From NCBI GenBank assembly GCA_019635875.1, contig JAHBYP010000003.1:558001-622000 (forward strand): a stretch of 64,000 bases of DNA. The letters run 5' to 3'. Source of the stretch: Alphaproteobacteria bacterium. Its GTDB lineage: Bacteria > Pseudomonadota > Alphaproteobacteria > Reyranellales > Reyranellaceae. The stretch's first letter is position 1. Each line of letters starts with the position of its first letter. The translations under genes and the position numbers were made by a program. The notes below the pieces were generated by a model. The model was given only the letters and a program-made list of their open reading frames with translations, ran no database searches and had not been told where the DNA came from. Positions 25,587 through 33,703 of the stretch are shown here, one piece after another.

Positions 25587-26054
25587 ATGGCCGTTCGCTC
25601 GGCTACACTGCCTGACGTGAAGATCCAGAACCCGATCCTCAACGCCGGGCTGGTGCCGCTGATCGGCGCCTCGCGCTACCTGCTGACCCTGGCCGCGCTG
25701 CTGGCGCTGTGGTGGTTCGACGCGCGCGTCATGAACAGCGGCTTCGACGCCAATCTGTGGCTGATCAGGTCGGTGGGCGACGCGCTCGACGGCAGCGGCA
25801 GGGTCGAGGCGGCGCTGCGCGCCTTCGCCGCCGAGAAGATGCTGCTCTTCGCCGAGATCAGCATCGTCGTCTGGCTGATCGGCAAGGGATTGTGGTGGCT
25901 GATCGGCCTGCCCTTCCGCCGCCGCGCCGCGGACAAGGAGGCAATGCCGGCCGAGCCCAATCCCGCCGACGACCTCGCCGCCCGCCTGGAAGCGCGCAGC
26001 GGCCCGTCGCTTTCGGTCAACGAACGCCCGACAGGCATGCGCGCCGAGCGCTGA
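25587..26054 (+). CDS. Small membrane protein of unknown function
   Basis: A 155-residue protein not assigned to a family. It has a first hydrophobic stretch at about residues 22-44 (LVPLIGASRYLLTLAALLALWWF), a central amphipathic part, a second membrane segment at about 85-110 (MLLFAEISIVVWLIGKGLWWLIGLPF), and a charged hydrophilic tail. Two membrane helices with a short periplasmic or cytoplasmic loop are likely. Neither the ATG at 25587 nor the GTG at 25617 has a strong SD. It lies 33 bases after the DM13 gene, so they may be cotranscribed, and it is followed at once by a family B palindrome. Confidence 0.65.
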   Translation: MAVRSATLPDVKIQNPILNAGLVPLIGASRYLLTLAALLALWWFDARVMNSGFDANLWLIRSVGDALDGSGRVEAALRAFAAEKMLLFAEISIVVWLIGKGLWWLIGLPFRRRAADKEAMPAEPNPADDLAARLEARSGPSLSVNERPTGMRAER

Positions 26055-26056
26055 CT

Positions 26057-26157
26057 GTCGTCCTGGGCGCAGCGAAGGACCTCGCGGTATCGCGGCCAGG
26101 TGGATCCGTGGTGTCCGTTCGCACCACCGCGAGGTCCTTCGCTGCGCTCAGGGCGAC
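26057..26157. repeat. Family B inverted repeat, copy 1
   Basis: Arms GTCGTCCTGGGCGCAGCGAA and its complement (TTCGCTGCGCTCAGGGCGAC) around AGGACCTCGCGGTA...CCGCGAGGTCCT and a GC-rich centre. The right arm contains the stop codon of the GlxA-type regulator (26148-26150). Confidence 0.88.
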
Positions 26158-27134
26158 GCCGCCGTGGCCGCGAAGCTCGCGCGGTAGGCGCGTGGGGCGA
26201 CGCCGAGCCGGCGGCGGAACAGGGTGCGCAGGCGGTCGGCGCCGCCGAGGCCCGTGTCGCGCGCCACGATGTCGAGACGCGCCTCGTTGGACTCCAGCGC
26301 GCGGCGCGCGGCTTCGAGACGGAAGCGCTCGACGGCCTTGGCCGGCGTCTGGCCGGTGCGCTCGCGATAGACGCGCGCGAAGTGGCGCGGGCTCATGCCG
26401 GCGCGCGCCGCCAGCGCCTCGACCGAGAGGTCACGCTCGAGGTTGCCGGCGATCCAGCGATGCAGCTCGTCGAAGCTGCCGTCGCTGTCGCGCAGCTGCG
26501 CGGCGAAGGGCGCGCTGAACTGCGACTGGCCGCCGGGCCGGCGCATGAAGACCACGAGGTGGCGCGCCACCTGCATGGCGAGGTCGCGGCCGAGATCCTC
26601 CTCGATCAGCGCCAGGGCGAGATCGATGCCCGCGGTCACGCCGGCCGAGGTGAAGATCGCGCCGTCGCGCACGAAGATCGCGTCGCGCTCGACGGTGAGA
26701 TCGGGAAAGCGCCGCGCCAGCTGATCGCAGCGGCTCCAGTGCGTCGCCGCCCGCCTGCCCTTGAGCAGCCCGGCCTCGGCGACGACGAAGGTGCCGGAGC
26801 ATACCGAGCCGGCGCGCCGCGCGCGCGTCGCGTGCCGGGCGACCCAGCGCACCAGGCGCGCATCGTCGGCGGCATCGAGCACGCCATGGCCGCCGGGCAC
26901 GATCAGCGTGTCGATGCGGCGGCGCGCGAAGGTCGCGAGCTTCTCCGTGAGCAACGCCGCACCGGAGGAACTTCTCACCAAGCCGCCGTCGACCGACAGC
27001 AGCCGCAGATCGTAGGCCGGCGTGCCGCCAAGACGCTCGGCGAGCGAGAAGCTCTCCAGCGGGCCGGCGACGTCGAGCAGCTGGAAGTCGGCGAAGAGCG
27101 TGAAGACGACGGTGCGCGGGGCGACGGCGGGCAT
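26148..27134 (-). CDS. GlxA-type transcriptional regulator (DJ-1/PfpI domain plus AraC HTH)
   Basis: A 328-residue regulator. Residues 1-170 form a DJ-1/PfpI-like domain (TVVFTLFADFQLLDVAGPLESF, IDTLIVPGGHGVL, SVCSGTFVVAEAGLLKGRRAATHW with the elbow Cys). The C-terminal 110 residues form an AraC/XylS DNA-binding domain with two helix-turn-helix units (LSVEALAARAGMSPRHFARVYRERTG and LDIVARDTGLGGADRLRTLFRRRLGVAPRAYR). Such proteins usually activate amine or amino-acid catabolic genes. It is divergent from a stand-alone DJ-1/PfpI enzyme, its probable target. AGAGG precedes ATG 27134. Its last codons and stop (26148-26150) lie within the arm of a family B repeat. Confidence 0.93.
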   Translation of the reverse strand: MPAVAPRTVVFTLFADFQLLDVAGPLESFSLAERLGGTPAYDLRLLSVDGGLVRSSSGAALLTEKLATFARRRIDTLIVPGGHGVLDAADDARLVRWVARHATRARRAGSVCSGTFVVAEAGLLKGRRAATHWSRCDQLARRFPDLTVERDAIFVRDGAIFTSAGVTAGIDLALALIEEDLGRDLAMQVARHLVVFMRRPGGQSQFSAPFAAQLRDSDGSFDELHRWIAGNLERDLSVEALAARAGMSPRHFARVYRERTGQTPAKAVERFRLEAARRALESNEARLDIVARDTGLGGADRLRTLFRRRLGVAPRAYRASFAATAASP

Positions 27135-27229
27135 GAAAGCCTCTTGGCAGGAATCCACGGGATATTGTCATTCCAGCCATCCGGCGTCACGCGCTAACCT
27201 GTCCTCATTGCTCTTCGAGGGAGATCGAC

Positions 27230-27919
27230 ATGACCGGCGCCCCCTTCCGCATCGGCTTCCTGGTGTTTCCCGACATCACCCAGCTCGACATGACCGGGCC
27301 GTGGGAGGTGCTGAGCAAGCTGCCCGATGCGCAGACCTTCCTGGTTTGGAAGAGCCGCGAGCCGGTGGTCGCCGGCGGTGGCCTCAAGCTCGTTCCCGAC
27401 ATGACTTTTGCCGAGTGCCCGCAGCTCGATCTGGTCTGCGTGCCCGGCGGCAGCGGCATGAACGCGCTGCTCGAGGACGAGGAGACGCTGTCGTTCCTGC
27501 GCCGCCAGGCCAAGGGCGCGCGCTACGTCACCTCGGTCTGCACCGGCTCGCTGGTGCTGGGCGCGGCGGGCCTGCTGAAGGGCAAGCGCGCGGCGACGCA
27601 CTGGATGTCGATGGACATGCTCGCGGCCTTCGGCGCCACGCCGGTGCGCGAGCGCGTCGTGGTCGACGGCAACACCATCACCGGCGGCGGCGTCACGGCG
27701 GGCATCGATTTCGGGCTCAAGGTCGCGGCCGAGGTCGCCGGCGAGGACGTCGCGCGCGCCATCCAGCTCGGCATCGAGTACGACCCGCACCCGCCGTTCG
27801 ACGCCGGCTCGCCGCAGGGTGCCGGACCGGAGCTCACCCGGCGCATCACCGAGATGGCGAGCGCGCGCCAGTCGCAACGCGCCGAAGCGGTGAAGCGCGC
27901 CGCGGCCCGCCTGGTTTGA
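27230..27919 (+). CDS. DJ-1/PfpI family protein, isonitrile hydratase-like
   Basis: A 229-residue single-domain protein of the DJ-1/PfpI superfamily, close in length and motifs to isonitrile hydratase (InhA), which converts isonitriles to N-substituted formamides. IGFLVFPDITQLDMTGPWEVLS carries the conserved acidic residues, and TSVCTGSLVLGAAGLLKGKRAATHW the nucleophile elbow with C104 and the following Thr. The C-terminal GGGVTAGIDFGLKVAAEVAG block is typical. Other members are glyoxalases or regulators' sensory domains, so the activity is not certain. GAGGGAG precedes ATG 27230. It is divergent from a GlxA regulator, and its stop is followed three bases later by a family C repeat and then a decarboxylase/isomerase-like gene. 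Confidence 0.88.
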   Translation: MTGAPFRIGFLVFPDITQLDMTGPWEVLSKLPDAQTFLVWKSREPVVAGGGLKLVPDMTFAECPQLDLVCVPGGSGMNALLEDEETLSFLRRQAKGARYVTSVCTGSLVLGAAGLLKGKRAATHWMSMDMLAAFGATPVRERVVVDGNTITGGGVTAGIDFGLKVAAEVAGEDVARAIQLGIEYDPHPPFDAGSPQGAGPELTRRITEMASARQSQRAEAVKRAAARLV

Positions 27920-27922
27920 TAT

Positions 27923-28049
27923 ACCTTCCCCCGGAGGGGGAAGGTGCCCGAAGGGCGGAAGGGGGATGTCGAAGACGAACGCAGGAGTTCGTCTTCGACA
28001 TCCCCCTTCCGTCGCGCTGCGCGCGCCACCTTCCCCCTCCGGGGGAAGG
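27923..28049. repeat. Family C composite repeat, copy 1
   Basis: A 127-bp inverted structure. Each end is itself a mini-palindrome (CCTTCCCCC-GGA-GGGGGAAGG at left, CCTTCCCCC-TCC-GGGGGAAGG at right); inside are GCCCGAAGGGCGG, GGGGGATGTCGAAGACGAAC and the mirror GTTCGTCTTCGACATCCCCC. It starts 4 bases after one stop codon and ends 9 bases before the next ATG, contributing most of that gene's SD (AAGGAG). Confidence 0.93.
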
Positions 28050-28058
28050 AGAAATCCA

Positions 28059-28805
28059 ATGCGTGACGTTCTGGGCTGGCGGCGCAAGCTTGCCGTCATG
28101 GCGCCGTCGACCAACACGATCGTGCAGCCCGATTTCGACGACATGCGCCCGCGCGGCGTCACCAACCACTACAGCCGCATCTTCACGCCCAACAACAAGG
28201 CGCTCTCCAACGACAGCTTCCGCGCCGGCATCCAGGTGATCGGCGACAACGTCATGGACGCGGTCAGGAGCGCGATGACGCTCGAGCCCGACTACCTGGT
28301 GATGGGCATCTCCGCGCTGTCGTTCTTCGGCGGGCTGAAGGGCGCCGATGCCTTTGTCACGAAGATCGAGGAATTCACCGGCCTGAAGATGACGGTGGGC
28401 AGCCACGCCACCGCGGCGGCGCTGAAAGCCTATGGCGGCATCAGGCGCATCGCCGTGCTGACGCCCTACTGGCCGGTGATGAACGCCGAGGTCAAAGGCT
28501 ACTTCCGCGACATCGGCGTCGAGGTCGTGCGCGACGTCGCCCTGCAGTGCAACTCGTGGACAGGCATCGCCGAGGTGACGCCGGCGCAATGCCGCGACGC
28601 GCTGCGCAGGCTCGACGGCGACGACGTCGACGCGCTGGTGCAGGTCGGCACCAACCTCTCGATGGTGCGCCTCGCCGCGGCGGCCGAGTTGTGGCTCGGC
28701 AAGCCGGTGATCGCCATCAACACCGCGACCTACTGGCACGCGCTGCGCGCCAACGGCATCGACGACAAGGTGCCGGGCTTCGGCAGGCTGCTGGAAGAGT
28801 TCTGA
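28059..28805 (+). CDS. Arylmalonate decarboxylase / maleate isomerase-like protein (Asp/Glu racemase superfamily)
   Basis: A 248-residue protein of the pseudo-symmetric Asp/Glu racemase fold, closest in pattern to arylmalonate decarboxylase and maleate isomerase (APSTNTIVQPDFD, YLVMGISALSFFGGLKGADAF, IAVLTPYWPVMNAEVKGYF, ALVQVGTNLSMVRLAAAAELWLGKPVIAIN). At the two positions that carry catalytic Cys in racemases I see G83-I84 (VMGIS) and V196 (VQVGTN), so neither Cys is present; arylmalonate decarboxylase keeps the second one. The reaction is therefore unclear. The SD AAGGAG, seven bases before ATG 28059, is partly made from the edge of a family C repeat. It probably shares a transcript with the DJ-1/PfpI gene. 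Confidence 0.85.
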   Translation: MRDVLGWRRKLAVMAPSTNTIVQPDFDDMRPRGVTNHYSRIFTPNNKALSNDSFRAGIQVIGDNVMDAVRSAMTLEPDYLVMGISALSFFGGLKGADAFVTKIEEFTGLKMTVGSHATAAALKAYGGIRRIAVLTPYWPVMNAEVKGYFRDIGVEVVRDVALQCNSWTGIAEVTPAQCRDALRRLDGDDVDALVQVGTNLSMVRLAAAAELWLGKPVIAINTATYWHALRANGIDDKVPGFGRLLEEF

Positions 28806-28811
28806 TCCAAT

Positions 28812-28878
28812 CTGTCATCCCGAGCGCAGCGCGGGATCCGGTGCCAGCCTGGATCCCTCGCTGCGCTCGGGATGACAG
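28812..28878. repeat. Family A inverted repeat, copy 6
   Basis: Standard arms with GCGGGATC in place of GAGGGATC on the left. It lies between the convergent decarboxylase-like and glycosyltransferase genes and may act as a bidirectional terminator. Confidence 0.9.
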
Positions 28879-28905
28879 CGAGGTGCTTCGGAGCGCGGCG
28901 AGATG

Positions 28906-31593
28906 CTACTGCGCTGGCTGGATGAGCGGGCGCTCGCCGGGGGCCGGCGCCTCGGGCTCCGGCGCCAGCAGCAGCCGCGTCTGGCGCACCTGCTCCATGG
29001 CGTTGACCAGCGAGACCCAGACCGCGGCCGCATAGGGCAGCGACTGCACCATCAGCAGCGCCGACCACAGCCGCGCGTCGGGATCGATGCCGCCGAGCGA
29101 CAGCCAGATGCCGGCGGCGGCGAACCACAGCAGGCCGGCCAGCACCGCCTCGTCGCGCGCCATGGCCAGCGCCTTGCCGATGGTGGCGCGCGAATCCATC
29201 TTCGGCGTGCGCATGAAAGGCAGCTTGCTGGTGAAGATGCCGTAGAGCACGGCGCGGCCCACGGTGTAGGTCAGCGACAGGCCGGCGAGCGAGGCGCCGA
29301 CGCTCTGCCGGAAGGTGCAGCCGACGCGATTGGCGTAGAGCGCAAAGGAGTACGCCAGCTTGAAGATGAACAGCGCGAGCGTCGGGATCAGGAAGACGTC
29401 GGGCGGCAGCGGCACCCAGGCCGGCGCGACCAGCACGCCCAGCGCCCAGAAGATGCCGGTGACGGTGAAGATCACGTTGAGCGCGTCGGCGAACCACGGC
29501 AGCCAGCCGGCGACGAAATGGTACTTCTGCCAGGAGGTCAGCCGCGTGCCGTTCGACAGGATCGAGCGCGCATGGCCCTTGAGGATCTGCATCGCGCCGT
29601 AGGCCCAGCGGAAACGCTGCTTCTTGTAGCCGGCGAAATGGTCGGGGGTGAGCCCGTGGCCGAAGCGCTCGCGGCTGTAGGTGGCGCCGTAGCCCTGCTG
29701 CATCATGCGCAGGCCAAGCTCGGTGTCCTCGCAGATGCACCACGTCGCCCAGCCGCCCAGCTCGTCCATCAGCCTGCGGCGGATCAGCGTCATCGTGCCG
29801 TGCTGGATGATGGCGTCGTACTCGTTGCGCAGGCACATGCCGATGTCGAAGAAGCCGGCGTACTCCCAGTTCAGCATCTCCTTGAAGCGGTCGTCGCGCC
29901 AGTCGCGGTGGTCCTGCGGCGCCTGCACGAAGCCGATCTTCGGATCGTCGAACTGCGGCACCAGCGAGCGCAGCCAGTCCTTGCGCACGACGTAGTCGCT
30001 GTCGATCACCGCGACGATCTCGGCGTCGGGCGCGGTCTGGCTCAGCACGTAGTTCAATGCGCCGGCCTTGAAGCCCTTCATCTCGTCGAAATGGAAGAAG
30101 CGAAAGCGCTCACCCAGCGACTTGCAGTATTCCTCGACCGGCCGCCAGATCGCCGGGTCGCGGGTGTTGTTGTCGATGACGATGACCTCGAGACTCGGAT
30201 AGTCGAGCGCCGCGAGAGAATCCAGCGTCTGCATCACCATGGCCGGCGGCTCGTTGCAGATCGCCACGTGCAGCGAGACCTTGGGCCAGCGACGGTCGGC
30301 GTTCGCAGCCACCGGCGGCAGGGGCACCTCGCGCTTCCAGCGCCGCGTCCAGATCGCCTCGACCAGCTCCAGCGCCTGCGTCAGCACCATCACCAGGCTG
30401 ACCAGCAGGAAGGTGAGCAGCACGCTCCAGCCGAGAACCTGCCAGGTGGTCATGTAGATGCCGAAGCCCGCGTAGACGGCGTAGACCATGCCCGACGCGG
30501 CGGCGGCGGTCAGCCCGGCGAAGACGAGCTCGCCGATCGGCCTCATGCCGCGCCACAGCGCGAGAAAGCCGAGGATGATCGGCAGCGCCACCGCCAGCGA
30601 CCACGCGGCCAGCTTCCACCATTCCGGGAAGGCGACGATGGGCCCGCTCCAGGCGAATTTCGGCTGGCGCTCGGCGTCCCACATGCCCCAGTAGCCGCCC
30701 GCCATGCCCTCGAGGTCGTGGCTCTTCCACGGCTGGTCGAAGGCCTCGATGACGAAATGGTCGATCTTCTCGCGGCGCAGGAAGTCGATGGCCTCGCGCA
30801 CGTGCTTGGCCTGCAGCGCCGGCGAGGCCGACTTCAGGACGGCCATGCCGTCGCCGCGGCTGATGCGCGAGGCGCCGTTCGAGGGCCAGCCGACCTCGGT
30901 GACGATGATGTTCTTGGTCGGGTAGACGGCGCGCAGCTCCTCGATGCGGCGCTTGAGGTAGGCGACGTTCTCCTCGTTCGACTTCTCGTCCCAGTAGGGC
31001 AGCGAGTGGATGGCGATGTAGTCGACCTCGCGCGCCAGCTCGGGGTATTTCAGCCAGATGTGCCAGGGCTCGGCGGTCGACACCGGCACCTTCACGTTGC
31101 GCTTCACGTGCCTGATGTAGCGGATCAGCTGGGCCGGGCTGAGGTCGGTGTTCTTCAGCGGGTTGCCGTCCCAGCGCAGGATGGTCTCGTTGCCGACCAG
31201 CACGCGATCGACGTTGGCGTTGGCGCTGGCCATGCGGATCAGGGCGGCGACGTCGCGCTGCGAGATCTCGACGCGATGATCGACCCAGCCGCCGGCGATG
31301 ACGCGGATGCCGTACTGGTCGGCGATGCGCGCGACCTGGTCGACGCCGTCGAGCGCCGTGTAGGTGCGGATGTAGCGCACGCGCCCGGCGAGCGTGCGCA
31401 TGTCGCGCTCCATCTGCTCGACGCGCGGCTTGTCGCCGCGCGCGGCGTCCTGGTCCTTGGCGAAGGGCGCGTAGGTCACGCCGTGCAGCAGCCCCTCGAT
31501 CGGCGGCGCGTCATAGGTGCGGGTGAACAGGCTCCACGCGCCGAAGGTGGCGGCGACGGTGACGGCGATGGTGAGAAGTGCGGAAAGTCGCAT
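28906..31593 (-). CDS. Bifunctional GH17-GT2 membrane glycosyltransferase (beta-glucan synthase type)
   Basis: An 895-residue inner-membrane protein. Residues 30-300 resemble a family 17 glycoside hydrolase (GVTYAPFAKDQ, acid E136 in VLVGNETI, nucleophile E233 in VTEVGWPS). Membrane segments at about 325-405 lead to a GT2 processive synthase domain: first acidic site near VIDNN (473), DSD 531-533, ED 622-623 and QRFRW 659-663. Several C-terminal helices follow. The arrangement matches proteins linked to beta-(1,3)/(1,6)-glucan synthesis such as NdvB of Bradyrhizobium and Pseudomonas, with the GH17 part perhaps acting as a periplasmic transglycosylase. No acceptor-modifying gene is adjacent. 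A promoter-like element lies about 220 bases upstream of ATG 31593. Confidence 0.92.
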   Translation of the reverse strand: MRLSALLTIAVTVAATFGAWSLFTRTYDAPPIEGLLHGVTYAPFAKDQDAARGDKPRVEQMERDMRTLAGRVRYIRTYTALDGVDQVARIADQYGIRVIAGGWVDHRVEISQRDVAALIRMASANANVDRVLVGNETILRWDGNPLKNTDLSPAQLIRYIRHVKRNVKVPVSTAEPWHIWLKYPELAREVDYIAIHSLPYWDEKSNEENVAYLKRRIEELRAVYPTKNIIVTEVGWPSNGASRISRGDGMAVLKSASPALQAKHVREAIDFLRREKIDHFVIEAFDQPWKSHDLEGMAGGYWGMWDAERQPKFAWSGPIVAFPEWWKLAAWSLAVALPIILGFLALWRGMRPIGELVFAGLTAAAASGMVYAVYAGFGIYMTTWQVLGWSVLLTFLLVSLVMVLTQALELVEAIWTRRWKREVPLPPVAANADRRWPKVSLHVAICNEPPAMVMQTLDSLAALDYPSLEVIVIDNNTRDPAIWRPVEEYCKSLGERFRFFHFDEMKGFKAGALNYVLSQTAPDAEIVAVIDSDYVVRKDWLRSLVPQFDDPKIGFVQAPQDHRDWRDDRFKEMLNWEYAGFFDIGMCLRNEYDAIIQHGTMTLIRRRLMDELGGWATWCICEDTELGLRMMQQGYGATYSRERFGHGLTPDHFAGYKKQRFRWAYGAMQILKGHARSILSNGTRLTSWQKYHFVAGWLPWFADALNVIFTVTGIFWALGVLVAPAWVPLPPDVFLIPTLALFIFKLAYSFALYANRVGCTFRQSVGASLAGLSLTYTVGRAVLYGIFTSKLPFMRTPKMDSRATIGKALAMARDEAVLAGLLWFAAAGIWLSLGGIDPDARLWSALLMVQSLPYAAAVWVSLVNAMEQVRQTRLLLAPEPEAPAPGERPLIQPAQ

Positions 31594-31947
31594 GCTGGAC
31601 GGTCAAGGCCCTGCAAGCTTCACACCAATGGCCTGACCGGGACCTGCCCGCCCGCCGCGACCGGACCCGCTCGGGCAGCGGGCGGCGACAGGGCGGTTGC
31701 GTCGATGCCGGTCGGATCTGCCACCAGCGACGTGCTGCCAGACCTCTTCGAGGCTCTTCCCTGCGCCTGTTTCCTCGACGCCGACCCTCTTCGGCGCCGA
31801 TCGGGCGGCTGGCGAATCTATAACCGCCCCTCGCGGCTGTGGACAAGGCCCATAACGTCTTGAAATAAGGAATCATTTCGGCACCCCGGCGCCGCGCTGC
31901 GACAATGCGGCGAAGGTTTGGTCAAGGATGTGTGACAAATTACGCCG
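31594..31947. other. Divergent intergenic region, no gene seen
   Basis: A 354-base gap between the glucan synthase (minus) and the ABC permease (plus). It holds a candidate minus-strand promoter at 31818-31846 and an AT-richer core around 31850-31890. No open frame with a ribosome-binding site and no member of the repeat families occurs here. Confidence 0.5.
31818..31846 (-). promoter_or_regulatory. Candidate promoter of the glucan synthase gene
   Basis: Minus-strand TTGTCC (31846-31841), 17-base spacer, TTATAG (31823-31818). The predicted start near 31811 would leave a 5' leader of about 218 bases before the ATG. Confidence 0.45.
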
Positions 31948-33627
31948 ATGAGCATCCAAGCATCCGTCGCCGTACCGGTCCGCCACCGGCCGAGCCTGCT
32001 GTCCGCGGCCGCCCTGGCCATCGGCGTGCTGGTGGCGATCCCGGTGCTGGGCATCCTCGTGCATCTGCTGCGGCCCAGCGGCACCGAGTGGCGCGAGACG
32101 GCGTGGATCGTCCTGCCCGAATTCCTGCTCAACACCGTGGTGCTGCTGCTGGCCGTCGCCTTCGGCACGATGATCATCGGCACTGCCACGGCCTGGCTGG
32201 TGGTGATGTGCCGCTTCCCCGGCCGGCGGCTGTTCGAATGGGCGCTCGCCCTGCCGCTCGCCGTGCCGGCCTATGTCATGGCCTATACCTGGACCGACCT
32301 GCTGCAATTCTCCGGCCCGGTGCAGAGCGTCCTGCGCGAGGCCTTCGGCTGGGGCGCGCGCGATTACTGGTTCCCCGAGATCCGCTCGGTCGGCGGTGCC
32401 GCGACGATGTTCGTCTTCGTGCTCTATCCCTATGTCTACCTGCTCGCCCGCACCGCCTTCATCGAGCAATCGGTCTGCGCGCTCGACGCCGGCCGCATCC
32501 TGGGCAACGGGCCGTGGCGCAACTTCGCGCATGTCGCGCTGCCGCTGGCGCGCCCCGCCATCGCCGCCGGCACGGCGCTGGCGCTGATGGAGACCCTGGC
32601 CGATTTCGGCGCCGTCGCCTATTTCGAGGTCGGAACCTTCACCACGGGCATCTACCGCGCCTGGTTCACCTTCAACGACAAGGTGGCCGCCGCCCAGCTC
32701 GCCAGCGTGCTGCTGATCTTCGCGCTGGCCCTGCTGGCGATCGAGCGCCGCTCGCGCGCCGATCGCCGCTTCCACCACACCACGCCGCGCTACCGCCCGC
32801 TGCCGGCGAATCGGCTGACCGGCTGGCGCGCCATCGCCGCCACGCTCGCCTGCGCCGTGCCGCTGGCCATCGGCTTCGTGATCCCGGCCCTGGTCCTGCT
32901 GCGCTTCTCGCTGTTCTCCGGCGATGCGCAATGGGGCGCGCGCTACGTCAGCCTGGCGCTCAACAGCGTCACCGTCGCGGCGCTGGCGGCGATCTTCACC
33001 GTGCTGATCGCGCTGGGCCTGGCCTATGCCGCCCGCATCACGCGCCGCGGCCCCGCGATCTGGGTCGCGCGCTTCGCCGGTCTGGGCTACGCCGTGCCGG
33101 GCATCGTCATCGCTGTCGGCGTGCTGGCGCCGGTGGCCGCCTTCGACAACGCGCTCGACGCCTGGCTGCGCGCCCATCTCGGCATCTCGACCGGCTTGCT
33201 GATCACCGGCACCGTCGCCGGCGTGGTCTACGCCCTGGTCGTGCGCTTCCTCGCCGCCGCCCTGCAGCCGATCGAGGCCGGCCTGGCCAAGGTCACGCCC
33301 AACCTCGACGGCGCCGCCCGCACGCTGGGTGCCGCGCCGGGCGAGACCCTGCGCCGCGTGCACGCGCCGATGCTCAGGGGCGCGCTGGCCACCGCCGGTC
33401 TGATCGTCTTCGTCGACGCGATGAAGGAGCTGCCCGCCACCCTGATGCTGCGGCCCTTCAACTTCGACACGCTCGCCGTGCAGGCCTGGAACCTGACCCG
33501 CGACGAGCGCCTGGCCGAGGCCTCGACCGCGGCGCTGACCATCGTCGCCGTCGGCCTGCTGCCGCTGATCGTGCTCACCCGCACCATCCTCGGCGCCCGG
33601 CCCGGCAGCGCCGAGCCGCCGCTCTGA
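31948..33627 (+). CDS. Iron(III)-type ABC transporter permease (FbpB/SfuB type, duplicated)
   Basis: A 559-residue inner-membrane protein with about twelve helices in two homologous halves, as in FbpB. Each half has an EAA-type loop: CALDAGRILGNGPWRNFAHVALPLARPAIAAG at about residue 185 and NLDGAARTLGAAPGETLRRVHAPMLRGALAT near residue 455. The LPLAVPAYVMAYTW segment is characteristic of iron permeases. No ATPase or binding protein adjoins it; the only iron-type binding protein in the window is 15 kb away on the other strand (48875-49894), a plausible partner. No clear SD precedes ATG 31948. It is followed by a strong hairpin and a minisatellite. Confidence 0.92.
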   Translation: MSIQASVAVPVRHRPSLLSAAALAIGVLVAIPVLGILVHLLRPSGTEWRETAWIVLPEFLLNTVVLLLAVAFGTMIIGTATAWLVVMCRFPGRRLFEWALALPLAVPAYVMAYTWTDLLQFSGPVQSVLREAFGWGARDYWFPEIRSVGGAATMFVFVLYPYVYLLARTAFIEQSVCALDAGRILGNGPWRNFAHVALPLARPAIAAGTALALMETLADFGAVAYFEVGTFTTGIYRAWFTFNDKVAAAQLASVLLIFALALLAIERRSRADRRFHHTTPRYRPLPANRLTGWRAIAATLACAVPLAIGFVIPALVLLRFSLFSGDAQWGARYVSLALNSVTVAALAAIFTVLIALGLAYAARITRRGPAIWVARFAGLGYAVPGIVIAVGVLAPVAAFDNALDAWLRAHLGISTGLLITGTVAGVVYALVVRFLAAALQPIEAGLAKVTPNLDGAARTLGAAPGETLRRVHAPMLRGALATAGLIVFVDAMKELPATLMLRPFNFDTLAVQAWNLTRDERLAEASTAALTIVAVGLLPLIVLTRTILGARPGSAEPPL

Positions 33628-33667
33628 AGGCAAGACGCGGAGCGAAAGCGCAGCGTCTTGTCCTTGA

Positions 33668-33703
33668 AGCTCTCCCCACCCCCTTTAGGGGGTGGGGAGA
33701 GCT
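33668..33703. terminator. Perfect 16-bp hairpin after the ABC permease
   Basis: AGCTCTCCCCACCCCC-TTTA-GGGGGTGGGGAGAGCT, 40 bases after the permease stop. No T-run follows, so it may be a terminator-like repeat element (its translation, LSPPPKGGGE, is seen in other genomes) rather than a classical terminator. Confidence 0.6.

Noticed and set aside
31594..31811. Possible riboswitch in the long leader of the glucan synthase gene
   Set aside because: No known aptamer consensus is recognisable and the start site is only predicted.
28903..31863. A 986-codon plus-strand open frame
   Set aside because: Antisense to the glucan synthase; composition (His, Arg, Asp, Gln-rich) is typical of the complementary frame of GC-rich genes.
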